Source of the DNA: an uncultured Muribaculaceae bacterium
GTDB lineage: Bacteria; Bacteroidota; Bacteroidia; Bacteroidales; Muribaculaceae
NCBI GenBank assembly: GCA_947627615.1
Contig: CANQWS010000002.1
Coordinates: 1-64,000, forward strand
Direction of reading: 5' to 3'
Length of the DNA stretch: 64,000 nt
Shown in pieces: positions 53,049-60,173 of this stretch; position 1 is the first letter of the stretch, and each line of letters opens with the position of its first letter. Below the pieces are notes generated by a model. That model searched no databases. It was not told where the DNA came from and saw only the letters and a list, made by a program, of their open reading frames with translations. The translations under genes and the position numbers were made by a program.

Positions 53049-54059
53049 ATGAACCGCTACAGATATCACCTTGACACCACCAGCCGCAAGTATCGCTGCC
53101 CGGCATGCGGGAGGCGGACCTTCGTTTGCTACGTCGACGACCACGGCCGCATCCTCGACCCCACCGTGGGGCGCTGCGACCGCCGCGACCACTGCCGCCA
53201 CCACCTTCCGCCGCGCGAATTCTTCAGCTCCGGACTGTCGCCGCTGCGCCGGGCTCCCCTGCACCGGGCTCCCGCCATAATTCCTGCCGATTTCATCCCG
53301 CCGGCCATAGTGGCTGCCTCCATGAGCCGGGGCCACACCGACGCGCTGTCGCGCTTTCTCCACTCCCGCATGGACCAGCTCATAGGCGCCGGAGGCGTGG
53401 ACGCCACGCTTGACTTCTACGGCGTTGGCATGGCCGCCCTCTTCGGCGGCTCGCCCGTGTTCTGGCAGACCGACGGCGGAGGCCACGTGCGCACAGGCAA
53501 AATCATGGGCTACAACCCTACGGACGGCCGCCGCGTGAAGCATCCGCGGCCGCTGTTCGAGTGGGCCCACCGCCTGGTGCCGCCGCCACGCCCCGGAGGC
53601 TCCCCATTCAACCTGCGGCAGTGCTTTTTCGGGGCCCATCTCGCAGCCGCCAACCCCCGCCACACCCTGCTGCTGCTCGAGAGCGAGAAGGCGGCCCTGA
53701 TCATGTCGATGTTCCTGACCTGGGGCGGCGCTGACGGCACTTTCCTGCCCATAGCCGTGGGGGGCTGCGAGGGACTCGGCTCCGCACCGCCTGACGCCGC
53801 CGACCCCTACGGCAAGCTGCGCTGCCTGCGCCACCGCCGCGTGGTGCTGTTTCCTGACCGCGGCAAGTTCGACCTCTGGAAAGCCCGCGCCGCCAACCTG
53901 AGCCGCTGGTGCGCCTCCGTAATGACCGCTTCGGTGATGGAGCGCCGGGCCGCCTCGATGCCATGCCCCGTGGAGCCGGGCGACGGGTTCGACGACATAA
54001 TCCTGCGCTGCATGGACTCCGGCGCCGACCCCACCGGGCTGTTTATCAACGCAGTGTGA
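53049..54059 (+). CDS. DUF6371 protein with N-terminal zinc ribbon (toprim primase-like)
   Basis: A 336-residue protein. Residues 1-60 hold a zinc-finger-like region (YRCPACGRRTFVCYVD then VGRCDRRDHCRHH), as in CHC2-type primases; the middle contains a toprim-like LLLLESEKAALIM motif and a later LFPDRGKFDLW. This is the DUF6371 family, usually encoded on Bacteroidetes mobile elements beside a RepA-like ATPase, as here. It probably primes DNA synthesis, which is inference from domain type. The start MNRYRYHLD is chosen; further upstream the frame is GTCCC-repeat DNA. The stop lies within the first copy of a 19-bp tandem repeat. Confidence 0.78.
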   Translation: MNRYRYHLDTTSRKYRCPACGRRTFVCYVDDHGRILDPTVGRCDRRDHCRHHLPPREFFSSGLSPLRRAPLHRAPAIIPADFIPPAIVAASMSRGHTDALSRFLHSRMDQLIGAGGVDATLDFYGVGMAALFGGSPVFWQTDGGGHVRTGKIMGYNPTDGRRVKHPRPLFEWAHRLVPPPRPGGSPFNLRQCFFGAHLAAANPRHTLLLLESEKAALIMSMFLTWGGADGTFLPIAVGGCEGLGSAPPDAADPYGKLRCLRHRRVVLFPDRGKFDLWKARAANLSRWCASVMTASVMERRAASMPCPVEPGDGFDDIILRCMDSGADPTGLFINAV

Positions 54060-54092
54060 CTTTCATTTGTCCGGCAGTGTGACTTTCATTTG
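54051..54092 (+). repeat. 19-bp tandem duplication over a stop codon and a -33 element
   Basis: The same 19 bases occur at 54051-54069 and 54074-54092 (23-bp period). The first copy contains the DUF6371 stop codon; the second supplies the TTTG of the MATE promoter. Confidence 0.9.
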
Positions 54093-54120
54093 CCAATGAG
54101 CCGCCTATTCGCTAATTTTG
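54089..54120 (+). promoter_or_regulatory. Promoter of the MATE gene
   Basis: TTTG at 54089-54092, exactly 20 bp, TAATTTTG at 54113-54120. The leader is about 20 bases. Confidence 0.85.
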
Positions 54121-54143
54121 CACCGTTTTTACCACACGAAACA

Positions 54144-55532
54144 ATGGCCACAGCATCGGATTCACACAAAATCGACATGCTCCACGGCTCCCTGACGCCG
54201 CGCCTGCTGGCCTTTGCCATACCCCTGATTCTGAGCGGCATACTGCAACAATCGTTCAACGCCGTGGACGTGGCCGTCATAGGGCGCTACGCCACCTCCG
54301 AAGCCCTTGCCGCAGTGGGGTCCAACGGGCCTCTGATCAACATTCTGGTCAATCTCTTCATAGGCATCTCCATAGGCGCCAACGTTGTAATAGCCAACTA
54401 CATAGGGCGCCGCAACGAGGCCGGAATCCGCAAGTGCATCTCCACCGTCATCACCCTCTCGCTCATCAGCGGGCTGCTGCTCCTTGTCATAGGCCTCACG
54501 CTCTCGCGCCCCATTCTGGAGCTCATGGGCGCCCCGATGGACGTGATTGACCTCGCCTCGGAATACCTTGGCATCTACTTCCTGGGCATGCCCTTCATGA
54601 TGGTCTACAACTTCGGCTCCGCCATAATGCGCTCCATGGGCGACACCCGCCGCCCCTTCTACGCCCTTGCCGTGGCTTCGGCCGCCAACACCGGGCTCGA
54701 CTTCCTGTTCGTGGCCGGAATGGGCATGGGAGTGAGCGGAGTGGCCCTCGGCACGGTGCTCGCCAACGGCATCAGCGCCGCCTTCATCATCCTGTGGCTC
54801 ATGCGCGAGCAGGACCCCTACCGTTTCAGCCCGCGCCGCATGCGCGTGGCCCTGCCGGAGCTGAGGAAGATGCTGCGCATAGGCGTTCCGGCCGGCATGC
54901 AGGGCATGGTGTTCTCCGGAGCCAACCTTTTCATCCAGGCCGCCATCAACGCCTACGGCGCCGACGCCATTGCCGGCTCGGCCGCCTCGCTGACCTACGA
55001 GGCCTACTGCTACTTCATCATCGCCGCCTTCTCGCAGGCCACCGTGGCCTTCGTCAGCCAGAACTACGGCGCCGGACAGTACGAGCGCTGCCGCCGCGCC
55101 GTGAGGCTCTGCATGGTCCTGAGCGCCGTCGCCACCCTCGTGGCCACCCAGCTCATAGCCCTCAACTCCACGGAGTGTCTGAGCCTCTTCTCCACCGACC
55201 CGGAGGTGATACGCTACGGCACCATGCGCCTCCACGCCGTGCTCGTGTTCCAGTTCCTTGCATGCAGCTACGAAATCTCGGGCTCGGCCATGCGCGGTCT
55301 GGGCAACTCGGTCACGCCGATGGTGCTCACGGTGTTCGGAACGTGTGTGCTTCGCTTGGTGTGGATCTACACGGTCAACGCCCGCTTCCATGACTTCACG
55401 CTGCTGCTTGACGTCTACCCCGTATCGTGGGTCATCACGGGCATAATGGTGGTGTGGGCATGGCTGCGCATGGCGCGCCGCTGCTTCTCGCGCCCGGCCG
55501 GTCTGACCAATCAGTCCAATCAGTCTGATTAA
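54144..55532 (+). CDS. MATE family efflux transporter
   Basis: A 462-residue inner-membrane antiporter with twelve predicted helices in two similar halves. Family motifs include LILSGILQQSFNAVDVAVIG in helix 1 and the second-half FSGANLFIQAAINAYG and SQATVAFVSQNYGAG. Members export organic cations or drugs in exchange for Na+ or H+; the substrate is unknown. The start MATASDSHKI is 24 bases after the -7 box. The last residues (LTNQSNQSD) are coded by the start of a composite intergenic repeat that has replaced the natural tail or runs into it. Confidence 0.92.
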   Translation: MATASDSHKIDMLHGSLTPRLLAFAIPLILSGILQQSFNAVDVAVIGRYATSEALAAVGSNGPLINILVNLFIGISIGANVVIANYIGRRNEAGIRKCISTVITLSLISGLLLLVIGLTLSRPILELMGAPMDVIDLASEYLGIYFLGMPFMMVYNFGSAIMRSMGDTRRPFYALAVASAANTGLDFLFVAGMGMGVSGVALGTVLANGISAAFIILWLMREQDPYRFSPRRMRVALPELRKMLRIGVPAGMQGMVFSGANLFIQAAINAYGADAIAGSAASLTYEAYCYFIIAAFSQATVAFVSQNYGAGQYERCRRAVRLCMVLSAVATLVATQLIALNSTECLSLFSTDPEVIRYGTMRLHAVLVFQFLACSYEISGSAMRGLGNSVTPMVLTVFGTCVLRLVWIYTVNARFHDFTLLLDVYPVSWVITGIMVVWAWLRMARRCFSRPAGLTNQSNQSD

Positions 55533-55580
55533 TCTGATTAGTCCAATTGGGACACCGGGACACCGGGACAGCGGGACAGC
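55507..55580. repeat. Composite repeat: ATTGG half plus GGGACA array (inverted orientation)
   Basis: CCAATCAGT words, TCTGATTAATCTGATTAG, then CCAATTGGGACACCGGGACACC and two GGGACAGC words. It is the reverse-complement layout of 26862-26946 and 47218-47298. Its first 26 bases are within the MATE gene. Confidence 0.85.
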
Positions 55581-55584
55581 CCTC

Positions 55585-56022
55585 TCACCTACGGAATGCT
55601 ATGGGAAGAATCACATAGACCGGAACCGCAATGTCGGAGATGCTGCCGGCCTTCCAGTCAGGCATGTTGCGGATCACCCTCACGGCCTCGCGGTCAAGCG
55701 AAGGCTCCACCCCGCGGATCACCTCCACGTTGCAGATGTCGCCGTCAGGATTAACTATGAAGCCGCAGAGCACGCGCCCCTCGATGCCCTCTTCGTAGGC
55801 CCGGCGGGGATAACGGCGCTCGCGGTTGATGTATTTCATCATGGCCGTCTCGCCCCCGGGAAAAGAGGGCTGGATGTCAACGGCGTCACTGACGTAGGCC
55901 TCCACGCTGGTCATGGTTGTGCGGCAGTAATAGGTCACTTTGCACCGCTGCGCCCCGGCGCTCAGGGCCGACGCTCCGGCGAGTAAAAGAATCAGGTATA
56001 TGCGTAAGGTGATGATGTTCAT
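55585..56022 (-). CDS. TonB C-terminal-domain protein
   Basis: A 145-residue exported protein: signal peptide to about residue 24 (ALSAGAQ), then a TonB C-terminal domain at about 50-143 with the PSFPGGETAMMKYINRERRYP entry (shown in part), YEEGIEGRVLCGFIVNPDGD and the AVRVIRNMPDWKAG helix. It lacks the N-terminal membrane anchor and Pro-rich spacer of a full TonB, so it is a soluble or accessory TonB-like protein. A canonical promoter lies at 56083-56114 and a Fur-box-like palindrome at 56132-56150, suggesting iron control. Confidence 0.82.
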   Translation of the reverse strand: MNIITLRIYLILLLAGASALSAGAQRCKVTYYCRTTMTSVEAYVSDAVDIQPSFPGGETAMMKYINRERRYPRRAYEEGIEGRVLCGFIVNPDGDICNVEVIRGVEPSLDREAVRVIRNMPDWKAGSISDIAVPVYVILPIAFRR

Positions 56023-56082
56023 TGCTCCTATGCTGGAAAGATTGAGTGAGAGACTACTGATCGGTTGCGATAGCTTTCACGG

Positions 56083-56114
56083 CAAAAATAATAGACAGCC
56101 GCATTACGGCCAAA
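56083..56114 (-). promoter_or_regulatory. Promoter of the TonB-like gene
   Basis: On the minus strand, TTTG (56114-56111), 20 bp, TATTTTTG (56090-56083). The leader is about 55 bases. Confidence 0.75.
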
Positions 56115-56131
56115 TCCTGCCCGATGATTTT

Positions 56132-56150
56132 GAGAATGATTATCATTGTT
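56132..56150. promoter_or_regulatory. Fur-box-like palindrome
   Basis: GAGAATGATTATCATTGTT agrees with the classical 19-base Fur box at 15 positions and has a perfect AATGAT-T-ATCATT core. It lies 17 bp upstream of the TonB-gene -33 element. Confidence 0.65.
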
Positions 56151-56272
56151 TTAAGTTTGTTGACAATTTCAGCCCCCGAGTTAACATTTCTATTAAATTC
56201 CAACAGACACTCTCCGCCGCCCCGCGCCTCACAAAAGGCAATAAGAGCAATGGAAAAACCGTTATTTATATG

Positions 56273-56280
56273 TAAATTTG
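56273..56280 (+). promoter_or_regulatory. -7 box of the porQ operon
   Basis: TAAATTTG, 19 bases before the porQ ATG. The -33 element is not clear. Confidence 0.5.
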
Positions 56281-56299
56281 CACCCTGAAAACTTCAAAG

Positions 56300-57343
56300 A
56301 TGACCAACCGTCGCCGCAAAATATCACCCCTCCGCTCCGCGCTGCTCGCCGCAGCCGCGCTTGCCCTCGTGCCCTCAGTGGCCCCGGCCGCAGACTCTTC
56401 GCCGGCCTACAACTTCCTGAACATCCCGCTCTCCACCCGCATCTACGGACTCGGCGGAGTGAACATAACCACCGTTGACGACGACATCACCACCACCGAC
56501 CAGAACCCCGCCCTGCTCGGACCCGAATTCGGCAGCCAGATAGGCCTGGCCTACATGCGCTACATCGCCGACTCCAACTTCGCCGGCGCCTGCTTAGGCA
56601 TGGCCGCCGGCGAACACGGCGCATGGTCGGCCGGCGTGCGCTACTACGGCTACGGCTCCATGGACCGCACCGACATAGGCGGAAACGTCACCGGCTCCTT
56701 CTCGCCCAAGGACATAAGCATCTCCGCCGCCTACTCCCACGACATCACCGACCGCCTCCGCGGCGGCATCAGCCTCAAATTCCTCCACAGCTCCTATGGC
56801 GACTACACCGCCATGGCACTGGCCACGGACCTCGGAATCAACTACTACGACCCCGAACGTGACCTATCGCTCTCCGCCGTGGTGGCCAACCTGGGCGGTC
56901 AGGTCAAACGATTCGACCAGCGCTACGACCGCCTGCCCGTCGACGTGCGCCTCGGATGGTCGCAGAGCTTCGGCTCCCTCCCCCTGCGCTTCTCCGTAAC
57001 CGCCTGGAACCTCACCAAGTGGCACATGCCCTACTACGAGACCGGCGACGGCTCCGGGGACTCGCCCCTGCGCCTCAAGGACTCCTTCGGCAGCAACCTC
57101 ATGCGCCACCTGGTATTCGCGGCCGACTATGTGCCCTCCGACAAGTTCCACATAGGCCTGGGCTACAACTACAAGACACGCACCGACATGTCAACCTACT
57201 CCCGCTCCATCCTCTCCGGCTTCTCCCTCTCGGCCGGCATCCGCGTCAGCTCCTTCTCCGTGGGAGTGGCCCTGGCGCAGCCCCACACCGGCGCCACAAC
57301 CTTCATGCTCAACCTTTCAACATCCCTCAGCGAACTGTTATGA
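56300..57343 (+). CDS. porQ: PorQ-like type IX secretion-associated outer-membrane protein
   Basis: A 347-residue outer-membrane beta-barrel. The signal peptide ends near residue 30 (PAAD). The mature start YNFLNIPLSTRIYGLGGVNI and the QNPALLGPEF motif are typical of PorQ/PorV-type proteins of the Bacteroidetes type IX pathway; the following cmk-ispH order is usual for porQ. It probably helps attach or process secreted proteins at the surface. It fits with the CTD-like secreted protein at 16.2 kb, although no PorU or Sov genes are in the window. Confidence 0.85.
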   Translation: MTNRRRKISPLRSALLAAAALALVPSVAPAADSSPAYNFLNIPLSTRIYGLGGVNITTVDDDITTTDQNPALLGPEFGSQIGLAYMRYIADSNFAGACLGMAAGEHGAWSAGVRYYGYGSMDRTDIGGNVTGSFSPKDISISAAYSHDITDRLRGGISLKFLHSSYGDYTAMALATDLGINYYDPERDLSLSAVVANLGGQVKRFDQRYDRLPVDVRLGWSQSFGSLPLRFSVTAWNLTKWHMPYYETGDGSGDSPLRLKDSFGSNLMRHLVFAADYVPSDKFHIGLGYNYKTRTDMSTYSRSILSGFSLSAGIRVSSFSVGVALAQPHTGATTFMLNLSTSLSELL

Positions 57344-58053
57344 ACCATACAACCGCAACCTCTCCCATCATCGTGGCCATCGACGGCTATTCCTCGTCAG
57401 GCAAAAGCACCATGGCCCGCCGCCTCGCCGCCGAAATAGGCTACCGCTACATCGATTCCGGAGCCATGTACCGCGCCACGGCCCTCTACGCCATGCGCCA
57501 CGGAATGACCCGCCCCGACGGCACCGTCGACGCCCGGGCCCTCACAGCCGCCATGCCGCAGATCCACATAGACTTCCGCCCCGAGCCCGGAGGCACCCAG
57601 CACACCCTTCTCAACGGCGAGGACGTGGAGGACGAAATCCGCTCCATGGCCGTCAGCTCCATAGTGTCGCCCGTGGCAGCCATCCCCGGCGTGCGCCACG
57701 CCCTCACAGCCATGCAGCAGTCCCTGGGACGGGACAAAGGCATAGTCATGGACGGCCGCGACATAGGCACCACCGTGTTTCCCGATGCCGAACTCAAGGT
57801 ATTCGTCAAGGCATCGGCCCAGACACGCGCCCAGCGCCGCCTGACCGAGCTGCTGGCCAAAGGCGTCAGCACCAACTTCGAGGAAGTGCTGGCCAACGTA
57901 GTGAGCCGCGACCACATCGACGAGACCCGCGAGGAAAGCCCCCTGCGCTGCGCCGCCGACGCCATTGTGCTCGACAACTCCACCATGACAGCCCCCGAGC
58001 AGGACCGCTGGCTCATGGACCAGTTCCTCAAAACAGCCGCCGAACGCCCATGA
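57340..58053 (+). CDS. cmk: Cytidylate kinase
   Basis: A 237-residue kinase phosphorylating CMP and dCMP. The P-loop is IDGYSSSGKSTMA at residues 11-23; GYRYIDSGAMYRA binds the nucleotide and VMDGRDIGTTVFPDAELK is the family signature; the lid and RDHIDETRE follow. ATGA overlaps with porQ before it and ispH after it (4 bases each) make a tightly coupled operon. The GGGACGGGACA in the DNA near 57726 codes for conserved residues and is not counted as a repeat. Confidence 0.97.
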   Translation: MNHTTATSPIIVAIDGYSSSGKSTMARRLAAEIGYRYIDSGAMYRATALYAMRHGMTRPDGTVDARALTAAMPQIHIDFRPEPGGTQHTLLNGEDVEDEIRSMAVSSIVSPVAAIPGVRHALTAMQQSLGRDKGIVMDGRDIGTTVFPDAELKVFVKASAQTRAQRRLTELLAKGVSTNFEEVLANVVSRDHIDETREESPLRCAADAIVLDNSTMTAPEQDRWLMDQFLKTAAERP

Positions 58054-58925
58054 GCGCCGGAGTCACCATAGAGGTCGACGACCGCAGCGGATTCTGCTTC
58101 GGCGTCACCGCAGCCATCGGCAAAGCCGAGGAAGAGCTCGCCCGCAACTCCGGACTCTACTGCCTGGGCGACATCGTCCACAACTCCGACGAAGTGGAGC
58201 GCCTCGAATCCAAAGGCCTCGCCACCATCACCCACGACCGCCTCCGGCAGCTCCCCCGCGGCAGCAGCGTCCTGCTCCGCGCCCACGGAGAGCCCCCCTC
58301 GACCTACATCACCGCCGCCAGCAACGGCCTGCGCGTCATCGACGCCACATGCCCCGTGGTGCTCCGCCTGCAGCAGCGCATCAAAAGCTCCTTCAACTCC
58401 CCCGAACGGCCCCAGATAGTCATCTACGGCAAGGCCGGCCACGCCGAAGTCAACGGCCTCGTGGGCCAGACCGAAGGCACAGCCATAGTCATAGACGACG
58501 ATTCAAGCCTCGACGCCATAGACTTCAGCCGCCCCATAGCCCTCTACTCCCAGACCACCAAATCGCCCGAGGGATTCCGCCGCATGTGCAGCACCATCCG
58601 CTCCATGGCCCGCGCCGAAGTCACATGCCACGACACCATCTGCCGCCAGGTGGCCAACCGCGCCGAACTCATCAGCCGCTTCGCCGAAGGCCATGACGTG
58701 GTGCTCTTTGTCAGCGGCAAGAAAAGCTCCAACGGACGCGTGCTCTTCGGCCACTGCCTCGAGGCCAACCCCCGCACCCACATGATTGCCAACGCCTCCG
58801 AGATAGACCCGCAGTGGCTCACCGACGCCCGCACCATAGGTGTGTGCGGAGCCACATCAACCCCCCGCTGGCTCATGGAGCAGGTGCGCGAGGCAGCCGA
58901 ACGTATCACCTCAGCCACCGACTGA
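58050..58925 (+). CDS. ispH: 4-hydroxy-3-methylbut-2-enyl diphosphate reductase
   Basis: A 291-residue iron-sulfur enzyme making isopentenyl and dimethylallyl diphosphate in the last step of the non-mevalonate pathway. The three cluster Cys are in SGFCFGVTAAI, IDATCPVV and TCHDTICRQ. GKAGHAEVNGLVGQ and GATSTPRWLMEQV are further family blocks. It is coupled by 4 bases to cmk. Confidence 0.97.
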   Translation: MSAGVTIEVDDRSGFCFGVTAAIGKAEEELARNSGLYCLGDIVHNSDEVERLESKGLATITHDRLRQLPRGSSVLLRAHGEPPSTYITAASNGLRVIDATCPVVLRLQQRIKSSFNSPERPQIVIYGKAGHAEVNGLVGQTEGTAIVIDDDSSLDAIDFSRPIALYSQTTKSPEGFRRMCSTIRSMARAEVTCHDTICRQVANRAELISRFAEGHDVVLFVSGKKSSNGRVLFGHCLEANPRTHMIANASEIDPQWLTDARTIGVCGATSTPRWLMEQVREAAERITSATD

Positions 58926-58939
58926 ACCCCGCAGCAGCA

Positions 58940-59440
58940 ATGGAAACCTTCGTAGCGATAGACGTGGAGACGGCCAACGGCAAGCGCACAAGCATCTGCG
59001 CCGTGGGAGCCGTCAAAGTCATCGACGGAGTGATAACCGACAGATTCTACCGCCTCGTGCGCCCCCTGCCCAACTACTATTACTCCTACTTCACCCGGGA
59101 AATCCACGGCATAGGCCCCGACGACACCGCCCACGCACCCACCTTCGCCGGCATCTGGCCCGAGCTGCATGACTTCATAGGCAACCTCCCCCTGGTGGCC
59201 CACAACAAAGCCTTCGACCAGACCTGCCTGCGCCAGACGGCCAAAGCCTACGGCATTGAATTTCCCGACCTCCCCTTCCTCTGCACCCTCGTCAAGGCCC
59301 GCTCCACATTTCCCCGCCAGCTCTGCCCCTCCTTCTCGCTGCCCTATCTGGCCGAATTCCTCGGCATTCCTTTCGACAACCACCACAACGCTCTGGCCGA
59401 CGCCGAAGCATGTGCCAAAATAGCAATGACCATCCTATGA
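58940..59440 (+). CDS. DEDDh 3'-5' exonuclease (DnaQ-like)
   Basis: A 166-residue exonuclease. Exo I is FVAIDVETANGKR (Asp, Glu), exo II is in LVAHNKAFDQTC (Asp) and exo III is HNALADAEAC (His, Asp). It resembles the stand-alone DnaQ-type proteins that act in repair or RNA trimming; being a single short domain, it could also work as a proofreading subunit. It follows ispH by 14 bases and overlaps the next gene by 4 bases. Confidence 0.9.
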   Translation: METFVAIDVETANGKRTSICAVGAVKVIDGVITDRFYRLVRPLPNYYYSYFTREIHGIGPDDTAHAPTFAGIWPELHDFIGNLPLVAHNKAFDQTCLRQTAKAYGIEFPDLPFLCTLVKARSTFPRQLCPSFSLPYLAEFLGIPFDNHHNALADAEACAKIAMTIL

Positions 59441-59886
59441 ACATCAGCCCGTCAGCAATAATATCAGCCGCAATCATCCCGCTCGCAGCAGCGGCATGCT
59501 CTTCAGGCAGCGGCGACACCGTGACCTACGACGTCACCGCCGACGTCACTGTCCCGCCCTCTTCCAAGTCTCCCGCCCCCGGGACAGCGGGACAGCGGGA
59601 CAGCGGGACAATCCCCTCTCATGCCGCCCCCGTACGCACGGCCCTGCCCGACATAACCGATGCCGCCACCGACGGCGCCCCCTACCGCCTCGGCCACAGC
59701 CACGGCCTGAGACTCCACTCGCAGTGCCGCACCGAAGGCGAGATCCGCGACGAACTGCTCGACATCAACGCCCGCGTCACCAACATCACCGCCCGCGTGA
59801 GCCCCGAAGCCGCCGCAAGCTACCTCCGCGGACTCCACGACGCCCTCGCCGAAACCGGCGACACCCTCGCCTCAACCCTCTTCTGA
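59437..59886 (+). CDS. Small lipoprotein with an internal 8-bp tandem repeat
   Basis: A 149-residue lipoprotein. The signal peptide ends in a lipobox AAAAC (Cys20). A disordered Thr/Ser/Pro part follows, in which GTAGQRDSGT (residues 49-58) is coded by (GGGACAGC)x3 plus GGGACA. The C-terminal 70 residues are helical (EGEIRDELLDINARVTNIT, SPEAAASYLRGLHDALAETG). The function is unknown. The start is the ATG of an ATGA overlap with the exonuclease gene. An 8-bp unit is not a multiple of three, so changes in copy number would shift the frame and replace the C-terminal domain. Confidence 0.72.
   Translation: MNISPSAIISAAIIPLAAAACSSGSGDTVTYDVTADVTVPPSSKSPAPGTAGQRDSGTIPSHAAPVRTALPDITDAATDGAPYRLGHSHGLRLHSQCRTEGEIRDELLDINARVTNITARVSPEAAASYLRGLHDALAETGDTLASTLF
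59550..59610 (+). repeat. GGGACAGC tandem repeat with an upstream inverted word
   Basis: Three perfect 8-bp units (59581-59604) plus GGGACA, with TGTCCCGC at 59550-59557 able to pair with any unit. It is in a coding region. Confidence 0.9.
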
Positions 59887-59971
59887 CAGTCGCCTTGCAG
59901 CCATCCGATTTAAATCCGACATTTTTTCAGCCCAAAGCTTGGCGGATTCAAAAAAATATGTTAACTTTGCA

Positions 59972-59979
59972 ATCGCAAA
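59972..59979 (+). promoter_or_regulatory. -7 box of the tRNA gene
   Basis: TAACTTTG, nine bases before the mature tRNA 5' end. Confidence 0.6.
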
Positions 59980-59988
59980 ACCGAAAAC

Positions 59989-60059
59989 GGTACCTTGGCC
60001 GAGCGGTTAGGCAACGGTCTGCAAAACCGTGTACAGCAGTTCGATTCTGCTAGGTACCT
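59989..60059 (+). tRNA. tRNA-Cys (anticodon GCA)
   Basis: The 7-bp acceptor stem is 59989-59995 with 60052-60058; the discriminator base is T (U73), the identity mark of cysteine tRNA. The anticodon stem ACGGT/ACCGT (60014-60018 with 60026-60030) holds the loop CTGCAAA with GCA at 60021-60023. The T arm reads CAGCA-GTTCGATTC-TGCTA in outline. The 3' CCA is not encoded. It has its own -7 box and a strong terminator. Confidence 0.96.
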
Positions 60060-60068
60060 CCCCCGCTC

Positions 60069-60106
60069 CAACGGATAGACACCCCGTCTGTCCGTTGATT
60101 TTTTTT
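60069..60106 (+). terminator. Rho-independent terminator of tRNA-Cys
   Basis: 12-bp stem (60069-60080 with 60086-60097), loop of five, then a long T-run. Confidence 0.93.
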
Positions 60107-60117
60107 AATAGCTAAAA

Positions 60118-60171
60118 CAGCTACTTTAGCTATCTCAGCTACTTTAGCTATTTTAGGCCCAGCGGGACGGG
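60118..60171. repeat. 18-bp tandem repeat next to a GGGAC word
   Basis: CAGCTACTTTAGCTAT occurs at 60118-60133 and 60136-60151; with ATAGCTAAA just before it can form hairpins. CAGCGGGACGGG follows at 60160-60171, directly before the receptor stop codon. Confidence 0.7.
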
Positions 60172-60173
60172 AA

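Noticed and set aside
57718..57740. GGGACGGGACA-like words inside cmk, and similar ones near 63552 in the UDP-sugar dehydrogenase gene
   Set aside because: In cmk they code for residues normally conserved there (DKGIVMDGRD region). In the dehydrogenase they are only two words. Neither forms an array or hairpin, so they were not counted in the repeat family.
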